Both the position numbers and the translations under genes were made by a program. The notes under the pieces are model-generated. The model saw only the letters and a program-made list of their open reading frames with translations, was not told where the DNA came from and searched no databases. From Streptomyces rishiriensis (GTDB taxonomy: Bacteria > Actinomycetota > Actinomycetes > Streptomycetales > Streptomycetaceae), in assembly GCF_030815485.1 (NCBI RefSeq), contig NZ_JAUSWV010000002.1, positions 2,666,001 to 2,730,000 of the forward strand: 64,000 bases of DNA. Direction: 5' to 3'. This document shows positions 1-6,957 of the stretch, one piece after another (within the stretch, counting starts at the first letter, position 1; each line of letters opens with the position of its first letter).

Positions 1-915
1 CAGAGCGGCCTGATGTCCTACTGGGTGCACCAGCACCTCGGGAACCTCTCCCCGGACGAGCTGGCCGCGGACCCGCTCTACGCCGCCGTGCGCGAGGCCC
101 CCGACGGCACCGACGTGCTGCGTGACTTCGCCTGCCGCGCCGACGCGGAACCGGCGTCCGTGCGGTGGAGCTACCGGCGCGACTTCGGGCGCGTGCGGCT
201 GCTGATGGTCGACAGCAGGGCGGCGCGGGTCCTCGACGAGGGCGAGCGCTCGATGCTCGACCAGGGCGAGCGGGACTGGCTGCGCGAACAGGCTCTCGAC
301 GGTCCCGGAACCTTCGACCACCTTCTGATCGGCACCTCGCTGCCCTGGCTGCTGCCGCATCTGGTGCACGACGCCGAGGCGTGGGACGCGGCGCTGTGCC
401 GGGGCGAGCGCGGGGCGCGCTGGGCCGGCATCGGGGAGAAGGTGCGGCGGGGGGCGGACCTGGAGCACTGGGCGGCCTTCCCGGACTCCTTCGCCGGGCT
501 GGCGGACCTGATCGCCGAGACGGGGACCGGGCCGGGGGCGCCGGCGAGCGTGCTCGTCCTTTCGGGGGACGTGCACCACGCGTACGTGGCCGAGCCGTAC
601 TGGCACGAGGGCGGCGGCCCCGACGCGCGGGTGTTCCAGCTCACCTGCTCCCCCGTCCACAACTCCGTTCCCGCGTCCATCCGGGTGGGCTTCCGCTTCG
701 GCTGGAGCGCCGTGGCGCGGGCGCTCGGCCGCGCGCTTCGCCGGCACGGCCGCTGCCCCCGCCCGCCGGTCGGCTGGCGCAAGAAGGGCGGCCCGTGGTT
801 CGGCAACCAGCTCATGTTCCTCACCCTGCGCGGGCGTTCGGCCCGGCTGCGGCTGGAGAAGGCGCAGCCGGACGGGTCGCTGACGACGCTGCGGGAGTCC
901 GACCTGACGCCCTGA
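1..915 (+). CDS. PhoD-like metallophosphatase, 5' end outside window
   Basis: The reading frame is open from the first base, so this is the C-terminal part (about 304 codons) of a larger protein. It resembles alkaline phosphatase D-type metallophosphoesterases. The visible signs are a conserved aspartate segment (LLMVDSRAARV), a GTSLPWLLPH segment and the metal-ligand motif GDVHHAY near codon 190, followed by the TCSPVHNS segment seen in PhoD-like proteins of actinomycetes. Such enzymes hydrolyse phosphate mono- or diesters. The substrate cannot be told here, and the N-terminus that would show a Tat signal is missing. The ATG at 13 is probably internal, because the frame continues upstream without a stop. 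Confidence 0.75.
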   Translation, partial: QSGLMSYWVHQHLGNLSPDELAADPLYAAVREAPDGTDVLRDFACRADAEPASVRWSYRRDFGRVRLLMVDSRAARVLDEGERSMLDQGERDWLREQALDGPGTFDHLLIGTSLPWLLPHLVHDAEAWDAALCRGERGARWAGIGEKVRRGADLEHWAAFPDSFAGLADLIAETGTGPGAPASVLVLSGDVHHAYVAEPYWHEGGGPDARVFQLTCSPVHNSVPASIRVGFRFGWSAVARALGRALRRHGRCPRPPVGWRKKGGPWFGNQLMFLTLRGRSARLRLEKAQPDGSLTTLRESDLTP

Positions 916-1539
916 GGCGGGACAACAGGGCTGCCCGGGCCCCGCATCGGCTTCCGTGACGACCGACGGCGCTCCCGCCCTCCGGTGACGAGCCACGCCT
1001 CCGGTCACGAGCCACGCCTGCACGCGGGTTCCCGGCGCGGCATCCCGTACCTGGCGCGGGGCGACAACGCCGAGGGCCCGTACGGCCGTCACCGCCCGCT
1101 CGTGCGGGGGGCCGGCGTCATCCCGCGCCGCACGACTTGACGTTCCGTCATATTCGGTTGCGCACAAGGCGGTTGACCGTCGGCATACCCACGGAGGACG
1201 TGCGCCGGGCCACCGCGGCGGGTGCTCACCCAGGGGTGGATTCGGTCACACTCCCGGGCGCGGACGCGGTGACGAGAGCCGCTCCGCACGCGGCGGCCAG
1301 GAAGGCCTGACGCCAGCCGGAACCCCAGCCAGGACCGCGAACGGAGCCGCAGCGGAACACCGGACGAACACCCGCACCACACCCCCTCCGGAGTCCCAGC
1401 CGTGGCTAGAAGTTGAACTTGCAAGCATTGATCAGGTGCGCCTAACGTGTGTCGCTCATTCGGTACCGCCGCCCCCACCGACCGGTCCTTCCCCCCATCC
1501 GGGACCGGCCCGACCGACACCGAAGGAGCACCCCCCACC
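916..1539. other. 624-bp non-coding stretch with short repeat and palindrome
   Basis: I see no convincing gene between the phosphatase and doxX-like genes. The stretch holds a 19-bp direct repeat with one mismatch (982-1000 and 1001-1019) and a perfect inverted repeat TGACG-TTC-CGTCA at 1138-1150. An open frame of about 36 codons from a GTG at 1200 to a stop near 1310 has its SD only two bases from the start and is not called. The promoter of the downstream DoxX gene must lie near its right end. Confidence 0.5.
1138..1150. promoter_or_regulatory. TGACG-N3-CGTCA palindrome, possible repressor operator
   Basis: A perfect 5-bp inverted repeat around TTC, overlapping a TTGACG that could act as a -35 box. 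Palindromes of this type are bound by many actinobacterial TetR- or MarR-family repressors. No regulator gene is adjacent, so the ligand and target are unknown. Confidence 0.35.
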
Positions 1540-1995
1540 ATGTCCGCTCGCCTCAACACCGCCCAGCCCTACGCGGTCGGCCTCTTCCGCATCGTCGTGG
1601 GCCTGCTCTTCGCCTGCCACGGCGCGGCCTCGCTCTTCGGCGTCCTCGGCGGCGCCGCGGGCACCGACGGCGGCACGCTCGACGCCGGTGCCTGGCCCGG
1701 CTGGTACGCGGCCGTGATCCAGCTGGTCTGCGGCAGCCTGGTGCTGCTCGGTCTCGGCACCCGGGCCGCCGCGTTCGTGGCCTCGGGCTCCATGGCGTAT
1801 GCCTACTTCGACGTGCACCAGTCGGGCGCCCTGTGGCCCATCCAGAACGGCGGCGAGGCCTCCGCGATGTTCTGCTGGGCCTTCCTGCTGCTGGTGTTCA
1901 CCGGTTCCGGCGCCCTCGGCCTGGACCGGCTGTTCGCCGGCCGTCCGGCCACCGAGCGGGAGCCCGCGGCGCGGAAGGCCACGGTTTCCGCCTGA
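1540..1995 (+). CDS. DoxX family membrane protein
   Basis: A 151-residue integral membrane protein of the DoxX type, with four hydrophobic segments at roughly residues 8-28, 50-70, 76-92 and 105-125. The N-terminal pattern (YAVGLFRIVVGLLFACHGAA) and the central NGGEASAMFCWAFLLL segment are typical of DoxX proteins. Some members associate with oxidoreductases or superoxide dismutase in redox stress, but the role here is unproven. The ATG at 1540 was chosen because GAAGGAG (1522-1528) lies 11 bases upstream. An in-frame ATG at 1447 would add 31 low-complexity residues. A strong terminator follows. Confidence 0.8.
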   Translation: MSARLNTAQPYAVGLFRIVVGLLFACHGAASLFGVLGGAAGTDGGTLDAGAWPGWYAAVIQLVCGSLVLLGLGTRAAAFVASGSMAYAYFDVHQSGALWPIQNGGEASAMFCWAFLLLVFTGSGALGLDRLFAGRPATEREPAARKATVSA

Positions 1996-2014
1996 CCCTT
2001 CGCGGAGGCACGGC

Positions 2015-2061
2015 GATCCGCGGCCGCCCGGGCTCCTGTGACGCCCGGGCGACCGCGGATC
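2015..2061 (+). terminator. Terminator after DoxX gene
   Basis: Large GC-rich hairpin with GATCCGCGG/CCGCGGATC outer arms and CGCCCGGGC/GCCCGGGCG inner arms around a 9-base loop, starting 20 bases after the doxX-like stop codon. Confidence 0.8.
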
Positions 2062-2233
2062 AGCATGTGGTGCGGGCACCACGTGAACGTGCCGCACCGA
2101 ACACATGAGCCCCCCGTGAAACCCCTGTCACACTCCGGGCGTACGCTGTATGGCTGTCATTGGCCGCACCTGCCGCTCCCCCGCGACACAGCGGCACGGT
2201 CGGCCGTCACGGGGGAGACACGGGGAGTCAGCG

Positions 2234-2848
2234 GTGTTCGAAAGCGTGGGGGTTCTGCTCGGCAGCCCATGGATCTACGCGGTGGTGGGCCTGTCGGTCC
2301 TCCTCGACGTGTTCCTGCCGGTGCTGCCCAGCGGGGTGCTCGTCATCACGGCGGCGACGGCCGCGGCAGCGGGCTCGGGCGCGGCGACCGGTCAGGTGCC
2401 GCACGACGTACCGGACATCATGGTCCTGATCCTCTCCGCGACGACCGCCTCGGTGCTGGGCGACCTGGTGGCCTACCGGCTGGCCTGGCGCGGCGGTGAG
2501 CGCCTGGACCGCGCGATCTCCCGCTCCCGTCGGCTGACCACCGCGCAGGAACGTCTCGGCGAGGCGCTGGCCCGGGGCGGCGGCGCCCTGGTGGTGCTGG
2601 CCCGCTTCGCCCCCGCCGGCCGTTCGGTCGTCTCCCTCATCGCGGGCGCCGCCCATCGCCGCCCGCGCGAGTTCCTCCCCTGGTCCGCCCTGGCCGGCCT
2701 CTCCTGGGCGGCCTACAGCGCCGCCCTCGGCTACTTCGGCGCGCACTGGCTCGGCACGACATGGCTCGCGACGGGAGTGTCGGTGCTCGCGCTGTTCGGC
2801 GCGGGCGCCGGTGCGGCGTACGTCATGCGACGCCAGCCGGCGGCGTAG
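2234..2848 (+). CDS. DedA family membrane protein
   Basis: A 204-residue DedA/SNARE-associated (PF09335-type) membrane protein. The family acts in membrane homeostasis, and some members are thought to flip lipid carriers. Visible are an N-terminal hydrophobic stretch with the LPSGVLVITAA segment, the central VLGDLVAYRLAWRGGERL and the conserved GGALVVLARFAPAGRSVVSLIAGA region with its essential Arg/Gly pattern, then two C-terminal membrane segments. Start is GTG at 2234, preceded by GGGGAG six bases upstream. An upstream ATG at 2150 would add a charged non-family extension. It is followed directly by an imperfect tandem repeat. Confidence 0.85.
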   Translation: MFESVGVLLGSPWIYAVVGLSVLLDVFLPVLPSGVLVITAATAAAAGSGAATGQVPHDVPDIMVLILSATTASVLGDLVAYRLAWRGGERLDRAISRSRRLTTAQERLGEALARGGGALVVLARFAPAGRSVVSLIAGAAHRRPREFLPWSALAGLSWAAYSAALGYFGAHWLGTTWLATGVSVLALFGAGAGAAYVMRRQPAA

Positions 2849-3022
2849 GACGCGAGGACGGTCGGCGGCGGCGCGGCACACGACAGCGGTCGCCGGCGGC
2901 GTACGACGCCACAGCAATCAGCGGCAGCGCAGGACACGGCAGCGGTCGGCGGCAGCGGGACACGACAGCGGTCGGCCGCAGCGCGGAACGCCACGGCAGT
3001 CAGCGGCAGCGCGGGACGCGAC
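2849..3022. repeat. Imperfect 26-30 bp tandem repeat, about six units
   Basis: Six degenerate copies of a unit close to ACGACAGCGGTCGGCGGCAG plus a few G/C bases sit between the DedA stop and the end of the convergent DUF2277 gene. Units alternate between a CAGCGGTCGGCGG form and a CAGCAATCAGCGG-type form. It is not coding in any sensible frame and is too degenerate for a CRISPR array. Confidence 0.7.
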
Positions 3023-3033
3023 CGGGGCGGGTG

Positions 3034-3270
3034 CTACGTGCGCGCCGCCTCCCCCCGGCCGGCCCCGCGCACCTCCAGCCCGTCCAGCAGCTCGGCCGTG
3101 GCCGCGGCGACGGCCTCGACCGCTCGCTCGAACACCTCCCGGTTGTGCTCGGCCGGTGCCCGGAAGCCGGACACCTTGCGGACGTACTGAAGGGCTGCGG
3201 CGCGCATGTCGTCCTCAGTCGCCTTCTCGGGGAGGGCGGGGGGACGCAGCGTCTTGATGCTCCGGCACAT
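3034..3270 (-). CDS. DUF2277 family small protein
   Basis: A 78-residue protein beginning MCRSIKTLRPPALPEKATED, which is the hallmark start of the DUF2277 family (PF10041), followed by helical text with AALQYVRKVSGFRAPAEHN. Function of the family is unknown. ATG at 3270 was chosen because the family motif starts there and a GGGGGAG ribosome binding site lies just upstream. The frame extends further but with unrelated residues. It is divergent from the ketopantoate-reductase-like gene and convergent with dedA. Confidence 0.85.
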   Translation of the reverse strand: MCRSIKTLRPPALPEKATEDDMRAAALQYVRKVSGFRAPAEHNREVFERAVEAVAAATAELLDGLEVRGAGRGEAART

Positions 3271-3368
3271 GCGTCCCAGTCTCCCCCGGCACCCCGCCCT
3301 CGTGCCATGCTCACCTCCGAGGCGGCCACCGCACCAGCGGGGCCGACCGACGAGAGGGACCACAGCAC

Positions 3369-4289
3369 ATGACGAAGGACATACTCAGCGTCGCCGTCCT
3401 CGGCCCCGGCGGGGTGGGCGGCCTGCTCGCGGCCCTGCTGTCCCGCGCAGGCCACCGGGTGACGTGCCTGGCCGGCGAGGAGACCGCCGCGGCCCTGCGC
3501 ACCAGGGGAATCCGCGTGCACAGCGCCCTGTTCGGCGACTTCACGGCCCGGGTCGGGGCCGACACCGAACTGCGGGCGCCCGTCGACGCGGTGCTGATCA
3601 CCGTGAAGCACACCGCCCTCGACGCGGCGCTGGCCCGGGTCCCCGTCCCGGCTGTCGGCGAGGACACCTTGCTCGTGCCGTTCCTGAACGGCGTCGAGCA
3701 CCCGGCGCTCCTGCGCGCCCGGTACCGCCCGGACCGGGTCGCCCCGGCCGTCGTCCGGGTCGAGTCGACCCGGGTCGCGCCCGGCGTGATCGAGCACGGG
3801 AGCGGCTTCGCGGAGATCGACCTGGCCGGCGACGCCGTGCCGCGCCCGCGCCTCGACGCGCTCGCGCGGGTCCTGGAGGCGGCCGGTCCGACCGTACGCG
3901 TCCTGCCGGACGAGACGGCGGCCCTGTGGGCGAAGATGGCCTTCCTCGCGCCGTTCGCCCTGCTCACCACCCGGCACGGTCTGCCGCTGGGCGAGGTCCG
4001 CAGCCGGTACCGCGAGGAACTGACCGCCCTGGTCGAGGAGACCGCCGCCGTCAGCCGCGCGTGCGGCGCCCCCGCCGACCCCGCCCGGGCACTGGCAGGT
4101 TACGACTCCTTCGCCCCCGGCACGAAGTCCTCCATGCAGCGGGACGCCGAGGCGGGACGGCCCCTCGAACTCGACGCGATCGGCGGGGCGCTGCTGCGCG
4201 CGGCCGAGCGGCACGGGGTTGCCGTGCCGGTGGCCGCGCGCCTGGTGCGGGAGCTGGCGGACGCTACCCGCCGGCCACCGGGTCGGTGA
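3369..4289 (+). CDS. Ketopantoate reductase family oxidoreductase
   Basis: A 306-residue member of the ApbA/PanE ketopantoate reductase family (NADPH-dependent reduction of 2-dehydropantoate in pantothenate and CoA synthesis, or related 2-keto acids). The N-terminal Rossmann signature VLGPGGVGGLLAALLSRAGH lies at residues 10-29. The conserved VKHTALDAAL and LNGVEHPALL segments follow, then the C-terminal helical domain with the LWAKMAFLAPFALLT lysine region and FAPGTKSSMQRDAEAGRPLE substrate motif. The start ATG is at the end of the DUF2277 divergent promoter region. The last 26 bases overlap the convergent GNAT gene. Whether it is the housekeeping PanE cannot be told. Confidence 0.8.
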   Translation: MTKDILSVAVLGPGGVGGLLAALLSRAGHRVTCLAGEETAAALRTRGIRVHSALFGDFTARVGADTELRAPVDAVLITVKHTALDAALARVPVPAVGEDTLLVPFLNGVEHPALLRARYRPDRVAPAVVRVESTRVAPGVIEHGSGFAEIDLAGDAVPRPRLDALARVLEAAGPTVRVLPDETAALWAKMAFLAPFALLTTRHGLPLGEVRSRYREELTALVEETAAVSRACGAPADPARALAGYDSFAPGTKSSMQRDAEAGRPLELDAIGGALLRAAERHGVAVPVAARLVRELADATRRPPGR

Positions 4290-4800
4290 GCAGGTCGACG
4301 TACCAGTCGTTGGACCTGATGGGGTTCCCCTTCGGGTACTCGAAGTCGACCTGCCCCAGCAGGGTGAACCCGGCCTTGCGGCAGACCCCGTTGGACGCGG
4401 CGTGGTCCGCCGCGGGGAACGCGTGCAGGGCCGGGTGGCCGCCCTGTGCGGCCCGGCGCCGTACGACGTCGACGAGCGCCCGGGCCGCCGTCGCGGCGAG
4501 CCCCCTGCCCTGGAACTCGGGCAGGATCCCCCAGCCCGTCTCCCACACCTGCTCGCCGTGCCATTCGCGCTCCCAGTGCCCGATCGAGCCGACGGTCTCC
4601 CCGGTGTCCGCGAGCGTGACCCGGTACATGCGGCCGGCGAACGGCTCGACATAGCGCCGATGCCGGTCGGCGAGTTTCTCCACGCTCTCCGGCCCGCCCA
4701 GATGTTCCGTCATCGCGGGGCTGTTGGCCCGCTGGAGCAGCCAGAAGTCACCGTCCGACCAGGGCACCAACCGCACCTGCTCCACGTCTCGTTCATCCAT
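4264..4800 (-). CDS. GNAT family N-acetyltransferase
   Basis: A 178-residue RimJ/RimL-like GNAT acetyltransferase. The acetyl-CoA binding motif is WGILPEFQGRGLAATAARAL (the Q/RxxGxG/A pattern) around residues 95-114. A second family element is HAFPAADHAASNGVCRKAGF, where acetyltransferases carry N-xA-S-xxV-xxKxGF. Substrate is unknown. The ATG at 4800 (MDERDVEQVRL) was chosen because conserved sequence begins there. The frame remains open upstream to 5079 without homology. Its 3' end overlaps the convergent reductase gene by 26 bases. Confidence 0.8.
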   Translation of the reverse strand: MDERDVEQVRLVPWSDGDFWLLQRANSPAMTEHLGGPESVEKLADRHRRYVEPFAGRMYRVTLADTGETVGSIGHWEREWHGEQVWETGWGILPEFQGRGLAATAARALVDVVRRRAAQGGHPALHAFPAADHAASNGVCRKAGFTLLGQVDFEYPKGNPIRSNDWYVDLLTDPVAGG

Positions 4801-4911
4801 GCGCGTCACCCTAGGGCGAGGGTCCGACACCGGTGACGGCCCGCCGCCGTGCGAGGCTGCGGGGAGGAACCGGTCAGCGCCCCCGCCGTGGGCGGGGATG
4901 GAGGGAAACCA

Positions 4912-5322
4912 GTGATCAGCCTTGCTCCGCACGGCCCGCGGTCCGTGCTCCCGGTCCTCGCCTACGACGGGGACTGCGGCTTCTGCCAGACGTCCGTCGA
5001 CCGTATCCGCGGTCTCGCCGCACCGGCCCTGGAAGCGGTTCCGTGGCAGTTCCTGCCCGCGGGGTCGACCGCGCAGCACCTCGAACGCCTGGACCGGGAG
5101 GTGTTGTTGCTGCGCGGCGGCACGGTCCTCGCGGGCGGGGCCGACGCGCTGGCCCGCTGGCTCGGCACCTCGCCGTCCGCCGCGTACCGCACGCTCTCCG
5201 CCGTCCTCCGGCTGCCCGGCGTCCGGATCGCCGCCCGCGCGGTCTACCGCTGGGTGTCACGCAACCGCCATCGGCTGCCCGGCGCGACCGCGGCGTGCGC
5301 GGTCCCGCCGCGCGGCGAGTGA
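4912..5322 (+). CDS. DCC/DUF393 thiol-disulfide oxidoreductase-like protein
   Basis: A 136-residue DUF393 (DCC family) protein. The defining motif is YDGDCGFCQTSVDRIRGL at about residues 18-35, with a CxxC-like DCGFC site, followed by the usual AVPWQFL segment and a C-terminal YRWVSRNRHRLPG. Members are predicted thioredoxin-like redox proteins. Substrate is unknown. Start GTG at 4912 has GGAGGG six bases upstream, while an in-frame ATG at 4849 would add 21 non-conserved residues. It is divergent from the GNAT gene. Confidence 0.8.
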   Translation: MISLAPHGPRSVLPVLAYDGDCGFCQTSVDRIRGLAAPALEAVPWQFLPAGSTAQHLERLDREVLLLRGGTVLAGGADALARWLGTSPSAAYRTLSAVLRLPGVRIAARAVYRWVSRNRHRLPGATAACAVPPRGE

Positions 5323-5514
5323 GGCCTCTCGGGCGGCGTCGCGTCCCGACCCGCGTGCTCACTCCCCGCGGCCCCGCCCGCCCTCGCCGACGGTCACGCT
5401 CCTAGACCCGGGCCGGGCGGCCACCTGACGTAAACGAACATCGTTCACGGGAACACCCCAGGAACACCCCGAAGGAACTCGCCACCCAAATTCGAACAGG
5501 CGTACCATTGTCGC

Positions 5515-5859
5515 GTGGCTACGACCTATGACTTTCCGAGCGACCTGCGCGCCGGTCAGGAGGAGCTGCATCAGGTCAGGGCCGAGCTGTCGGCCCTGCT
5601 GAAGCGGCTTCCCTGGTCGGTCGAGCCCCTGGACGGCTTCAGCGACGACGCCGGCTGGCGCAAGCTCGAACGCCCCGCGTCCCCCGGCTGGACGGCGGAC
5701 GAGCAGGCCGAGGTGGAGAAGCTCCGGCAGCGGGAGCACGAGCTCGCGGTGTTCGTGACCTGCCACCGCTTCTGGGCGGAGGTCGCGGTCCCGGACCGGG
5801 TGGCGGCCCGTATGAGCCTCAAGCACGCCCATGAGGCCCCACCGGAACACGGCGCCTAG
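5515..5859 (+). CDS. Conserved hypothetical protein, 114 aa
   Basis: A 114-residue soluble, helix-rich protein (ATTYDFPSDLRAGQEELHQV...) with two heptad-like helices around residues 14-30 and 62-80 and an LPWSVEPLDGF core. I recognise no named domain. No ribosome binding site precedes the GTG at 5515. Instead TACCAT (5503-5508) ends six bases upstream, so the transcript may be leaderless. The upstream 80 bases carry repeated GGAAC blocks (two GGAACACCCC copies at about 5450-5470). The stop codon overlaps that of the convergent sigma-factor gene within one CTAG (5856-5859). Confidence 0.6.
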   Translation: MATTYDFPSDLRAGQEELHQVRAELSALLKRLPWSVEPLDGFSDDAGWRKLERPASPGWTADEQAEVEKLRQREHELAVFVTCHRFWAEVAVPDRVAARMSLKHAHEAPPEHGA

Positions 5860-6806
5860 GTCGTGCCTCGGCCGACTCGCCAGGGCCGCAGCTTCTCCGG
5901 GTTTCGCACCGCCCAGATACGCCTGATCCGCTCGCCCGCGATCTCGAACGCGAACACCGTCACGATGTCGCCGTCCCGCCGCGTCACCAAGCCGGGCAGA
6001 CCGTTGACCGTGCACTCCAGGAACGTCGTACGGTCCCCCGACCGCCGTGCGATCTCGGTGTAGGCCCGTGCGATCCGCTCACCGCCGACGATCGGCTGCG
6101 GGTGGGTGACGGCCAGCCCGCCGCCGTCGGCGGTCGCGACGGCGTCGGGGTCGAGCAGGCCGATCAGAGCGTCGATGTCCTTGGCCTGCCAGGCCGTGCT
6201 GAACCGCCTGACGATGTCGGCCTGCCCGGCACTCGGGCCGGCCGGGGTCTGCGCCGTACGGATGCGACGGCGGGCGGACGAGGCCAGTTGGCGGCACGCC
6301 GCCGGGGTGCGGCCGACGATCTCGGCGATCTCGGCGAAGGGGTAGCGGAAGACGTCGTGCAGGACGAACGCGACGCGCTCGGCCGGGGTCATCGCATCGA
6401 GGACGACCAGGAAGGCCATCGTCACCGACTCGTCGAGGGTGACCCGGTCGGCCGGGTCGGTCCCGCCGGCGCCGGACCGCCCGGTGATCCACTCGCCGGG
6501 CTCGGGCAGCGGTTCGGGGATCCAGTCGCCCACGTACGTCTCCCGCCTGGCCCGCGCCGAGCCGAGCTGGTTCAGACAGATCCGCCCGGCGACCGTCACC
6601 AGCCAGGCGCCGGGCGACTCGACGGCCCGCCGCGCCCCGGGGGACATGGCGTACCAGCGGGCGTAGGTCTCCTGCACGACGTCCTCGGCGTCGGCGAGGG
6701 AGCCGAGCAGCCGGTAGGCGACGTTGATCAGGCGGTGCCGCTCGCTCATGATCGCGCCGAGGCCCGGACCGCTCTGCTCGTCACCGGGCTCGGTTGTGGT
6801 GGTCAT
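5856..6806 (-). CDS. sigJ: ECF41-type RNA polymerase sigma factor (SigJ-like) with SnoaL C-terminal domain
   Basis: A 316-residue extracytoplasmic-function sigma factor. Sigma region 2 is at about residues 20-85 (ERHRLINVAYRLLGSLADAEDVVQETY) and region 4 at about 125-185 (LDAMTPAERVAFVLHDVFRYPFAEIAEIVGRTPAACRQL). The C-terminal 110 residues form an NTF2/SnoaL-like domain. Two ECF41 hallmarks are present: DWIPEPLPEP in the linker (WLPEP-like) and DGGG in the C-terminal domain. In this family the C-terminal domain itself modulates activity in place of a separate anti-sigma factor. Start ATG at 6806 is used, but M20 (6749) is possible. It is divergent from a SnoaL-LUD fusion gene, with matching promoter-like elements on both strands, so autoregulation and control of that gene are inferred. 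Confidence 0.9.
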   Translation of the reverse strand: MTTTTEPGDEQSGPGLGAIMSERHRLINVAYRLLGSLADAEDVVQETYARWYAMSPGARRAVESPGAWLVTVAGRICLNQLGSARARRETYVGDWIPEPLPEPGEWITGRSGAGGTDPADRVTLDESVTMAFLVVLDAMTPAERVAFVLHDVFRYPFAEIAEIVGRTPAACRQLASSARRRIRTAQTPAGPSAGQADIVRRFSTAWQAKDIDALIGLLDPDAVATADGGGLAVTHPQPIVGGERIARAYTEIARRSGDRTTFLECTVNGLPGLVTRRDGDIVTVFAFEIAGERIRRIWAVRNPEKLRPWRVGRGTT

Positions 6807-6845
6807 GATCCGGCCGTCTCCCTCGCTCGCCCCTGTGCGGTCTAC

Positions 6846-6878
6846 CCGTTACGACAAGACAGCGCACCGGAATGTGAG
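6846..6878 (-). promoter_or_regulatory. Putative ECF41-type promoter of the sigma-factor gene
   Basis: Read on the minus strand, CTCACATT (6878-6871) is followed after 14 bases by TGTCGTAACGG (6856-6846), about 40 bases before the sigma-factor ATG. The same two elements with the same spacing occur on the plus strand for the divergent gene. The CCTCACA part resembles the TGTCACA -35 described for ECF41 factors. The -10 match is looser. Confidence 0.5.
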
Positions 6879-6889
6879 GCCGCGGGCCG

Positions 6890-6923
6890 CCTCACATTTC
6901 ACGGGGCTGATCTGTCGTGACGG
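6890..6923 (+). promoter_or_regulatory. Putative ECF41-type promoter of the SnoaL-LUD gene
   Basis: CTCACATT (6891-6898), a 14-base spacer, then TGTCGTGACGG (6913-6923), ending 34 bases before the ATG at 6958. It mirrors the minus-strand copy. Together the two CTCACATT boxes make a perfect 10-bp inverted repeat (6871-6880 and 6889-6898) with an 8-base centre. Confidence 0.5.
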
Positions 6924-6957
6924 TGAGGGACGACGACAGGACACCGAGGAGACTCCC

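Noticed and set aside
1200..1310. Possible small gene of about 36 codons
   Set aside because: The SD lies only two bases from the GTG, the composition is typical of random GC-rich frames, and no family is recognisable.
2849..3022. Tandem repeat as a CRISPR array
   Set aside because: Units are contiguous and degenerate, with no unique spacers of constant length, and no cas gene is present.
5436..5446. GAAC-ATC-GTTC resembling a LexA box
   Set aside because: Actinobacterial SOS boxes have four bases between GAAC and GTTC; here there are three, and the neighbouring genes are not SOS genes.
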